DNA of 64,000 bases, taken from the NCBI GenBank assembly GCA_024734555.1, contig JANPWX010000655.1, positions 111,366 to 175,365 of the forward strand, given 5' to 3'. The DNA comes from Trochalopteron elliotii (lineage: Eukaryota > Chordata > Aves > Passeriformes > Leiothrichidae). Below are positions 12,771-21,858 of the stretch, in pieces. Position 1 is the first letter of the stretch. Each line of letters starts with the position of its first letter. Below the pieces are notes generated by a model. The model was not told where the DNA came from. It did not search any database and saw nothing but the letters and a program-made list of their open reading frames with translations. The position numbers were made by a program, and so were the translations under genes.

Positions 12771-15311
12771 ATCAACAACTCCAAGCACAGATTCATTCTG
12801 GGGAAATCTGAGAGGCTGCCTCAAGTTCAGAGAAGTGATGGGGGGGTTGGCATCTTTGTCCTGCTAAATTCATCCTCCAAACTCAACTCAGCCATGGAGA
12901 CCCCATAAATTTTGATGGGGCTGATGAGAACCCAGGGGATGTTTCACAGGAGGAGGAATTCTGACTCCAACATTCCACCCCCCAAGTCAGACAGAGAAGT
13001 GTCATAGCAAAGAATAGTCCAAAATTTTCCACCATTTAAGGATCATGTCAGCCTTGCTCAAATAGGAAATATTTTAGGGTCTGGCGGGTTTTTTTGTGTG
13101 TCCTAAATAAGTTTGACCAAATATATGTTGGCAACAGCAATGCTGCCCTCACTGCAAGATTATTTCTGCTGATAACACTCTAAAGTCCTCCTCACATAAA
13201 ATCTTCTGCAGGTTTGACTTCTAATGGGGAAAAAAAAAAGTCACATATTCCTAAATTTATTAAGAAATTCCTGCGTTTCTTACTGGATTTTTACAGGGTT
13301 AAAGGTTGATCAATATTTTAGACAACCTAAAGCTCATTTCAGCTTGAGTGTGTTTGGAATGACGAGTTCCGGAGTTAATGTGGGGTGAGGGTGAAGCTGG
13401 AAAGCTGCAAGGGAAGTTCAGCTTGTTATTAGAGGGCTGAAAATATATGGAGAGAAAATCTATCATATTCATTTTCCACATGATTTCAAAGAAAAAAAAA
13501 AAAAAAAGAAACCACTTGGAGTTAAAGCTCTGAAAAAAAGATCACCTCTAATTCCATAAGTTATGGGCCTATAAATCAGTCAAATAATACAGAGCTGGCC
13601 ACCAGGCAAATATATCTTTGAGCAGCAATAACTGAGGAGGGAGATTCTCTTATTCAAGGGTTGTTCATAATTCACTATAATTGCTGGGAAAGTGAGAGCT
13701 GAGACAACTTAATTCATTCACAATTGCTGATGTTATTATTTCAGAATAAAAATAGGGACTTGGATGAAAACCATCTGGTGTCAACAGAAACCATCACTGG
13801 TCAAGCACCAGCTTGGGATAGGGAGATGATGTTTGAAAATGAAAGTTTGGGGGGGTTCCAGCTCAGGTAAAAACCCCATTTTTAATAGGAATAGTGGTGT
13901 GAATAGTCTCTTCAGGTGTCTACCAGATGTTTGTGTTTTTACACAAAAATTTGAGAATTTTTGTGTAAAAATTTGAGAATTTTGAGCTCTTGGTCAGGAG
14001 CAATTTTTGTGATGTTGGTGACCAGGAGATTGGGCTGTGAGGGGGAGCTCCTGAAACTCCAGGAGGAAAATAATCTTCCCAGTTGGAGTATCTCGAGCTG
14101 GATGATGACTTTGAGAAGGGGATTATCAGCAGGGCTGGCAGGAGGGTGGCACTTTGTTAACCACCCCAGGGTCTGCTCAGCCTCCAGGATCCAGAAAAGA
14201 AAAAAAGCCAGAGCTCCTTTGTGCTCTAAATGTCTCTGGAGAGCAGTGTGGGACATTTTCTGGGACTGACTGTGGGATCACAAGTTTTAAAAAGTCCCTT
14301 TTTAGGGACTCCTGGGCTGCAACACTCACTTGATTCTCCTCAGAGGTTCAGATCAAACCTCTCCCAAACCAAAAACCTTTCCCTGAGCATTGGAGCCGAG
14401 GGGGCTGCTCATCGACACTTTGGGTTTTCATCTGCAGCCAAAACAGGAACAAAAGGGAATAAAAAATTAAAAAATAAAAACAAAAAATACGATCCTTGCA
14501 CGTGGTTTTTGTGGGAGCAGCTGGAGCAGGTGCCCTGGGGGAGCCCATCCCAGTGGGATCCCAGTTGTGACTGGGAGCACCGAATGTCCTGACATGGGTG
14601 TGGAGGTGTTTGAGTGAGCTCAGACCCTGCTCCCGAGCCCTTGGGGGCCTGTCTGTCAGCACTGCCATCAAATGTGTGTCCCCACATCAAAGCCCTGCTG
14701 CCTTCCTACTCAGGAAAACAAGGCAAAAAGGATTTCTCGCTGCGTGCTCTTTATTTTAGCGTGTTTCTGGTGTTGGAGTGATTCCTTTTCTTCCTAGGAG
14801 AAAGCCTGAGGGGGCTGGTTTGTTCTATCAGGAAATGAGAATGAATTTACTCGGGTGCTGTCTCAGTGCTGGTTCATTTTCACTCCTCAGTGCCCCAGAG
14901 CAGGGGCTGAGGCTGCTGATGGAGCTGGGACAAGGCTGCTGCTCTGGGAAAGCTTCTGCTGAACTCTGCAGGGATAGAGGGGCTTGTAAGGTGGTTGTTG
15001 TTGCTAGAAATTGAGTAATTTTAGACAAAAAAGTAGCAAAGTGTCCCAAATTTAAATATCCCAAATCAAACTGCACTTTTGAAAAGCTCCTTCACACTCT
15101 CCTCCCCTGGGTTTTTGGAGAGATGAGGCTGAGCTGTTTGTGTGGTTGAAATTTCCAGTGACTGTCTCAGGGACTGCCTGGAGATCCCCATGCCCTTAGC
15201 ACTCTTCCTCGCTCGTGGATACTCATGGCATCATGGGCACCATTTACAAACTATTTCTGATTCATTAGAAATTACTAACTAGCAGTCATTAGTGCCAAAA
15301 GTGGTCCCCAA
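12771..15311. other. single-copy non-coding DNA
   Basis: No gene was recognised. The stretch is AT-rich between about 13.0 and 14.0 kb and contains a run of A at about 13492-13507 and the hairpin listed separately at 13936-13971. Confidence 0.5.
13936..13971. repeat. perfect hairpin, 16-bp stem
   Basis: The left arm 'tttttacacaaaaatt' is followed by the loop 'tgag' and the exact reverse complement of the arm. A partial direct copy of the loop side ('aaaatttgagaattttg') follows directly. No target-site duplication or transposon ends were seen, so this is annotated only as a palindrome. Confidence 0.9.
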
Positions 15312-15465
15312 AATCATGGAATCATGGAATGGTTTGGGTTGGAAGGGATCTTAAAGCCCATCTCATTCCACCCGTGGGCAGGAACACCTCCCACTATCCC
15401 AGGGTGCTCCAAACCCTGTCCAGCCTGGCCTTGGACACTGCCAGGGATGAGGCACCCCCAAATGT
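15312..15465 (-). mobile_element. CR1 LINE 3'-end fragment
   Basis: The plus strand starts with the doubled tail motif 'atcatggaatcatggaatgg', then 'gtttgggttggaagggatc', 'tcattccacccgtgggcagg' and 'cctggccttggacactgcca'. This is the reverse complement of the CR1 3' end with its terminal short-repeat tail at the left. The copy is 5'-truncated at about 150 bases. Confidence 0.92.
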
Positions 15466-16854
15466 GGTCACCCTACAGATTTTAGACTGAAAACTGAAGC
15501 TACAGCAAAGCCAGCTTTTACTGAGCAGCAGGAGGAAACCTACAAATAATTCCAGCTTTATGTGGTTTTATTTTCCTTTGGGCTCAGGTGTGCAGGCTCT
15601 CGGTGCTCCTGAGCATCACTGCCTGTCCCCAGTGATGTCACACAGAGTGACAACAGCCAGCCCTGTAAAAGCTGGGTAAACTCAGCACCAGCTTAATCAC
15701 TGAAGCAGCCTTTCAGAAGAATTCTATTTAGTGCTCAGGAGTGAATCACAGCAGAGATAATATCCGAAGCAATTTCAGCTGGAAGGGCAGGGATGAGTGG
15801 CTGTGAGCACAGCCCAGGCAGGGACAGACAGAAACACTTCCCCTGCTCTGGCTCAGTGTTTGCTGAGTTGTTTGCACAAATAAACCAGAGGGAAAGGCAG
15901 CAGCCACCCTTGGGGACAGGCCTGGAGCCTCAATATGAGGGGTCCCAGACAGAGGGGAAGTGTGGCTTCATTGTCCCCTATCCAGCTCTCCATGTGCCTG
16001 AAGACATTCCTTTCACAGGGAACACTGGGGTGATGCAGTTCTTGACTTGTACATTTGTTCTTTACTTCTAAAGACTCCAAAAAAAGGCTCCTCAACCATT
16101 TATCCTTCTTCATCCAGTGACAAAGTTGTAGGGGGGTTTTTGGGGTACATCCGCAGACCTCTGACCTGGCACCAGCTACTAAATCTGCAGGAGCATCAGC
16201 TTCTGGAGTTAAAAAGGCAGGAAATTTGAAAGATGACAGATCTGTCCCAGTTTAACTCAATTTTTTCCCCAAGGACCTAAAAGAACAGCCTGAAATCTTC
16301 CAGCTTGAGATAGAGGCTCTGCCATAAGACTTTAGAGAAAGATGGGGAAAAAAAAGAAGAAGAAAAAGAAGTGAGAATGAGCCAGGAGATGAGGGAGTTA
16401 AGAGACCTGCAGGTTGAGCTGCTCTCGAGGGAGACAGGAAAGCTGCAGAGATTTGGCAAAGAGCACAGATCCCAAAAAATTAGATCATAGCACATAATTA
16501 TCCTCCAAGCTGCTGCTGGTGCCAACATCCTGATATCTGTGATTGTTGTGTTTTGGAGTCATGGAGGAAACCCAGGGTTTCCATCAATTGCATTCCCATG
16601 CCCGGGCGCTCCATGTCATTGCCCGTTCCACAATAAAACCTACCTGGCATTGTGTGGGGAATGAGTAACAATTCCTGTGCTGAAAGGGACCAGGGAGAAA
16701 CACCAAGAACTCTCTCAGGCGCTGAAGTCACCGGGAGCTGGCGGGGCTGGCACAGCTCGGTGCCCATGAGTCAGTGCCTCGACTCCTGTGCCAGCCTTGT
16801 CCTGCCACTGCCACCCCACGGCCTCCCACGGCCACTCTGCGAGCTGCCCAGACC
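15466..16854. other. single-copy non-coding DNA
   Basis: No gene was recognised. A purine-rich GAA run lies near 16342-16372. A short copy of ordinary single-copy DNA leads into the 51-bp array on the right. Confidence 0.5.
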
Positions 16855-17835
16855 CTAAACTGCTCCAAAAATGTCCATGGGGTTTGTATGGAGGTGCCCA
16901 ACTCCTAAAGGGCTGCAAAAAGTGCCCTCAGGCTTTGTGTGGAGATGCCCAACTCCTAAACTGCTCCAGGAAGTGTCCATAGGGTTTGCATGGAGCTGCC
17001 TAATTCCTAAATTCCTCAAAAAAGTGTCCATAGGGTTTGCATGGAGCTGCCCAACTCCTAAATTCCTCAAAAAGTGTCCACAGGTTTTGTGTGAAGCTAC
17101 CCAACTCCTAAACTGCTCCAAATTGTGTCCACAGGGTTTGTGTGGAGCTGCCCAATTCCTAAATTCCTCAAAAAGGTGTCCACAGGGTTTGTGTGGAGCT
17201 GCCCAGCTCCTAAACTGCTCCAAATTGTGTCCACAGGGTTTGTGTGGAGCTGCCCAATTCCTAAACTGCTCCAAAAAGTCCATGGGGTTTGTGTGGAGTT
17301 GCTTGACTCCTAAACTGCTCCAAAAAGTGTCCACAGGGTTGTGTGAAGCTGCCCAGCCCCTAAACTGCTCCAAAAAGTGTCCATGGGGTTTGTATGGAGC
17401 TGCTCAATTCCTAAATTCCTCAAAAAGGTGTCCATGGGGTTTGTGTGGAGCTGCCCAGCTCCCAGATTCCTCAAAAAAGTGTCCACAGGGTTTGTATGGA
17501 GCTGGGCAGCTCCACACAAAGCCTGTGGACACTTTTTGAGGAATTTAACCCTAAATTCCTCAAAAAGTGTCCACAGGGTTGGTGTGGAATTTCCCAAATT
17601 CCAGCTCCCAAACTGCTCAAAAAATTGCCCGCAGGGTTTGTGTCAAGCTGCAAAACTTCTAAACTGCTCCAAAAAAATGTTTGTGGGATTTGCGTAGAGC
17701 TGCCCAACTGCTAAACTGCTCCAAAAAGTGTCCTCAGGCTTTGTGTGGAGCTGCCCAACCCTCAAATTCCTCAAAAAGTGTCCACAGGCTTTGTGTGGAG
17801 CTGCTCAAGTCCTAAAGGGCTCCAAAAGTGTCTCT
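16855..17835. repeat. 51-bp minisatellite, about 19 units
   Basis: Units read roughly 'cctaaactgctccaaaaagt', then 'gtccacagggtttgtgtgga' and 'gctgcccaa'. The 'gtgtcc' marker recurs every 51-52 bases (for example 16870, 16921, 16973, 17024, 17126, 17177). Two sub-types alternate irregularly: 'aaactgctcc' and 'aaattcctca'. Because 51 is a multiple of three, frames stay open on both strands (222 codons on plus at 16871-17539, 172 codons on minus at 16855-17373) and encode a 17-residue repeat. I regard these as repeat artefacts. One unit at about 17508-17549 is inverted. Confidence 0.94.
17465..17569. repeat. inverted minisatellite unit forming two nested hairpins
   Basis: Inside the 51-bp array the unit ending at 17504 is followed at once by its near reverse complement (17508-17547), with only 'ggc' at the centre. 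A second turn at 17549-17551 restores the original direction, with 'cactttttgaggaattta' facing 'taaattcctcaaaaagtg'. One unit has therefore been flipped inside a head-to-tail array. Confidence 0.88.
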
Positions 17836-18167
17836 GGGGTTTGTTGACTTGCATCTTCCCATCAGGAGTGCACCTAGCTCCTCTAAATCCCTCTTCCAGG
17901 GCTGACTGGATGTCACTTGTTCCTAAAATGTTTATTGTAGATTCCCTCCAAATCCCAGGATTCCAACCAGCAGAGGGCACGGGCAGCTCCTGCCGTGCAC
18001 TGGAATGCCCGAGGCCAAAAAAAAAAGGGGTTTTAGGGCAAAAAGAAATGTGCAGGAGGGTTTCATCCCCCTGTGATGGCACGGGGAGCAAACACTGGCT
18101 CATCCCAGCTTTCCCTGCACAGCCTGGCATGGAAGAACCACAAACAAACAGAATAACTCTGATGGCA

Positions 18168-18198
<31 letters not shown>

Positions 18199-19583
18199 CA
18201 AAACAAAACAAAAAAAAAAAAAAAAAAAAGGGAATTTTTCCATGGCACTGAGGTGGAGGTTAAAGACATTTTGCCTGCAGAGATGCTCGAGGTGCTGGTG
18301 ATGCCAAGAGCTCCCTGAGAGTCCACCTGAGAGCCCTCCAAGCTCCAGTGCCTCCAGCCAGGAAAATCCAGCAGCTTGGTGGCAGCTGAGTGTGTGGTGA
18401 TTAAGGGCAGGACATGCATTGGGATTGAGGATTTCTTCTTATTTTTTTCTTTAAGTTCCTGTTTATAGGTTGACTGTGTTTCCCCAGTGTTTGAACTTCT
18501 TCCTCACGCCGTCCCTCCGCTGCTGCTACTCCTGCGGGAGAATTAAAAAGTTTCCTCTGAGCAAATCTCTTCATTTAAAGGAGCTGCTGCTGTGCCAGGC
18601 AGGCACAAGCCCACCAATAAACGTCATTTGGCCAAAGGGAGGGTGCAGGAAAAGACCTTTGCTGGCATCACCACCAAAGGCTGGGGTCTTCTCCTGCTGC
18701 ACCAGGGCAAAGCTGCTGTGCAGAACAAGAATTTGAAGATTTGGTCTCTTTTTCCATGAGAGAAGGAGGCTGAGCATGACTGAGAATCCATCTCCAGCTC
18801 CTGGTCCTGCACACTCAACCTCAGACCTCCCAAATCTTCCCTAGATCTCCCCAGCCCCAAACTGCTGTTGTGAGCAGTGGAGGGAGGGAGGAGGTGGCAG
18901 CTCTGGGGTGGTTTTTTTGTTGTTGTTGTTTTTCCTGCTTTTAATCTCCAAACAGGACATTTTTTTTTTTTTTAAATCAGACCTGAAGTGTTTATTTTGC
19001 TGGCCAAAACCTGGGCTGGCTGTCTGTGGTATGTGTGGCATCCTGCATATTTACTCACCGAGTTAAATCTGTTGATATCCCAACAGATACCACCACAAAA
19101 GAGGGAAGTCACGATGCTCTGCCAGCTAATTAATCAATCCCTTTGCTCTATTAGCAACCTTAAAGGAATTCTGAGGCGGCCCCAGAGCTCTGACCTGCCA
19201 CACATCCCAGGCTGGTCATATTTACATTGTCATACAGAATTAACAAATTACTGCTGTTCAGGGAGATACCCCAGGGTGGTTTGGGTGTCCAGAGAAATCC
19301 TGGCAGCTCCTGCACCCACCACAGGCTCTTGTCTGAGCACAGCACACAGCAGGGAGGGATTCTGCCCTGGGAAAGGTTTATTCCCTGCTTGTGGCATTTG
19401 TCACCTGGGTTTGAAGCAGTTTGGAGGTGGCTGGATGAGCTCAGGAGATGAGAGAGGTTCAGCAGCACCACAATGGGGGGAAAAAGCAGTTTGAGTGGTG
19501 CCTTTAGGATTTTGGCTTTTATATTTCTCATCCATTTGTAACCCTGCAGGTCTTTAGTGTATAACTCCAAACTCCACACACAG
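17836..19583. other. single-copy non-coding DNA
   Basis: No gene was recognised. It includes the AAAAC microsatellite at 18170-18229 and T runs near 18910-18975. Confidence 0.5.
18170..18229. repeat. AAAAC microsatellite with poly-A end
   Basis: Repeated 'aaaac' units are followed by a run of about 20 A. A retroposed transcript could end this way, but nothing upstream looks like a processed gene copy and no flanking duplication was seen. Confidence 0.9.
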
Positions 19584-19951
19584 TGTGAGCTGCTGCTTCC
19601 CCATGTTGGGCAGACACAACAATTCCTCTCCAGGCCTGGGGATCAAGGACACCTCACTGCCTCAGGCCCCCAGAGATGGAAACAAAAGTGAGTTGGGGGG
19701 AGCAAACTTGGGGTGAATGACTTCATTAGCTGAAGCTGGAATTGGAAGATTTACCCCCAGTGTAAATTGGAAGATTTGCCCCCAATGATTTACCCCCAAA
19801 TGGACCAAACTCATCAACCGTGACCTGTTGTCCATTTTGGGTGGGTTCATCTGCCCTAAACGTACCTGCAGGCCCTTCCATAAATAGAACTGCTTTTTAT
19901 TCCCTTAACTTTGTCTGGCCTCTGTTTTCAGGTAGCCCCAAAAAGGCATCG
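19584..19951 (+). mobile_element. solo LTR, shared family (copy 1 of 3)
   Basis: The segment begins 'tgtgagctgctgc' and ends near 'aaaaaggcatc'. It shares with the segments at 36.5 and 54.4 kb, in the same order, an 'aaggacacc' block, a 'ggaagatttaccccca' block (related to 'ttggacaatttacccc'), 'aaatggaccaaa', 'tgtccattttggg', a 'ctttttattccctt' block and 'gtctggcctctg'. That order, with a poly-A-signal region near the end, fits an avian endogenous retrovirus LTR on the plus strand. The poly-A signal is degenerate ('ataaat') and there is an internal duplication of the 'ggaagattt' block. I did not find target-site duplications. Confidence 0.65.
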
Positions 19952-20889
19952 ATGGAGCCTTTTAAAAAAAGTCCTTTATGCCAAATCTTTTATAAAAATC
20001 TTGTGTGGGAGGGTGGTGGGTGACTGGAGGGCTGGCTGGGCTCTGTGCAGGTCAGGAAGGCAAGGCAGAGCTTTGGGGTGAGGACAGGCTGGCTTTGCTC
20101 CACCCCACAGGGTCAGAGCATTGTCCCATCCCATGCAGAAAGCCACCAGACCCTGCTGCCTGTCCCAGAACCCCATTTGAGGGTGGGTTTGGGATGGAGC
20201 CCAGCTCTGCCCCAGCACTCAGGGATCTGGCTGACCCCTGGCATCAGAGCTGCTCTAAGGCCATGCTGTGCCCTGCCTGCTCAGGGGGACAAGCAGCCTG
20301 TCCCCACAGCCCCCTGTGGCCTTTCCAGTGTCACAGGGTGGGACATGCCCCCACTACCACATCCAAAAATATCCTACAGACGTCCAGAGCCTGGGAGCAA
20401 TGAGGTGACTTCACAGGAGCCACCACAAAGCCCGGGGTCTGAACGCTTCCCTCTCAAAAAGCCTCCCTGCTCTGTCCTTCACAAATGAACACACACTTTT
20501 GTTTGCTCCACTCATTTCCAAGAACTGTTTCCGTTCAATGGAGGCTTGAGTGGTGCTTCAGTTTATTTTTACTGAGTGCCTCCGAGCCCTGGAGTGGCTC
20601 AAGCCTGCTCTGTGCTTGTCCTTCCTCGAGGCTTCAGGGCAGCAGATGCTTTGCAAACGGCTTTAAAGGCAGATCCGCCGCCACGGAAGAGTTTAAAAGC
20701 TGCAGAGGCCAGGCAGGGCTCGCAGAACATCTTGTCTCTTTCTATCCCCTTTTATCTTTTTCCGGGGATCCATTTACACCCATTGTTTCCCCCAGTTCAA
20801 GTTGTTTGGAACTTTGGCTGTGAAAGGCAAAGCCGGGGGCAGTGGGAGGGCAGAGCTCGGGGCCAGCTCGTTCCATTCACCCTCTGGGA
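19952..20889. other. single-copy GC-rich non-coding DNA
   Basis: No gene was recognised. Frames of 110-147 codons occur in overlapping phases without any known domain. Confidence 0.5.
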
Positions 20890-21147
20890 AATGTCCAGGT
20901 CGTAGGGAGCTGATCAGTTCCTAAATTCCCCAAAAAGGCGTCCATGGGGTTTGTATGGAACTGCTCAATTCCTAAATACCTCAAAAAATGTCCACAGGGT
21001 TTGTATGGAGCTGCCCCATTCCTAAATTCCTCTAAAAGTGTCTGTGGGGTTTGTATGGAGCTACCCAATTCCTAAATTCCTCAAAAAATGTCCACAAGGT
21101 TTGTATGGAGCTGCCCAACTCCTAAACTGCTCCAAAGAGTGTCCCCC
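20890..21147. repeat. second locus of the 51-bp minisatellite, about five units
   Basis: Units read 'cctaaattcctcaaaaaatg', then 'tccacagggtttgtatggag' and 'ctgccc'. They match the 51-bp family at 16.9-17.8 kb in period, sequence and orientation. Roughly 3 kb of unrelated DNA, including an LTR, separates the two arrays. Confidence 0.92.
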
Positions 21148-21228
21148 AGCTGTGCCCTGGGTGTTTCCTCTCTGGCTGCCCAGCATCCTCATGTCCTCTG
21201 GAAAAGGGGTTTATTTGGGGTGAAAAGG

Positions 21229-21853
21229 TGTCACGATCCGCCACTGCAAGCGGGGTTGGTGATGGTTCATTTTGAGGATCTCAGAGCACAAAAGACACAG
21301 CAGGGGACAACTCAGTTTGCTCAATCACAAATGCACCTTTATTTAGTGCCAACAAATGCCATAGTGGGGAGAGAAATTAAGGATAGTAAGAAAGACAGAG
21401 AAAGAGGGGAAGGGGATTATAGCTACCAACATGGAGGGACGAGTCCTCGAGGCTTAGAGATGCCTATAGACGCAAAGTTCTCCAGTGGGGTGATCACAAA
21501 AGTGTGCAGGGTCTCCAGAGCTTTTATAGGTTTGTCAAGGCAGGAACCAAAGCGAGGGGCACGGAGCCAAAGCAGGAACCACCTGTGTTGAGGTTGGGTG
21601 CTCAGGAACAAGCTGCAAACTGTACCTCTGGTACGGACAGAACGGTTCGGACAGGCAGCCTTGGCTCAGTCCACTGTGACCAGTTCCATTGTTCCTGCAC
21701 TCCATTCTCGTGGGAAATGCACACCAGTCCTCCGAGACTTGGCAAACGTTCCAGCTCAGCCAGGCCAGGGGCTCCTTTCAGAGTCTGGGGTCTCAGTCCT
21801 CAATCATTGGAGACAGTCGTGAGGCATATCTCATCCTTGGACAGACTCTGACA
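21229..21853 (-). mobile_element. solo LTR of an endogenous retrovirus, intact ends and TSD
   Basis: The 625-bp segment starts 'tgtcacgatccgcc' and ends 'cagactctgaca' on the plus strand, giving TG...CA termini in both directions. It is flanked by the same five bases, 'aaagg' (21224-21228 and 21854-21858). Read on the minus strand it has 'cctataaaag' (a TATA box, 21530-21521) and, about 180 bases downstream, an AATAAA signal (21343-21338), the order U3-R-U5 expected of an LTR. No retroviral gene sequence flanks it, so it is a solo LTR left by recombination between the two LTRs of a provirus. Five-base duplications are usual for several ERV groups, including ERVL types; the family name needs a library search. 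Confidence 0.88.
21521..21530 (-). promoter_or_regulatory. TATA box of the solo LTR
   Basis: The minus strand reads 'cctataaaag' at a distance from the poly-A signal that fits an R region of about 150-180 bases. It is the core promoter element of the old retroviral LTR. Whether it is still active cannot be read from the sequence. Confidence 0.65.
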
Positions 21854-21858
21854 AAAGG

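Noticed and set aside
18000..18229. Processed pseudogene suggested by the A-rich tail
   Set aside because: No gene-like sequence lies upstream and no flanking duplication was seen; the AAAAC run is a simple repeat.
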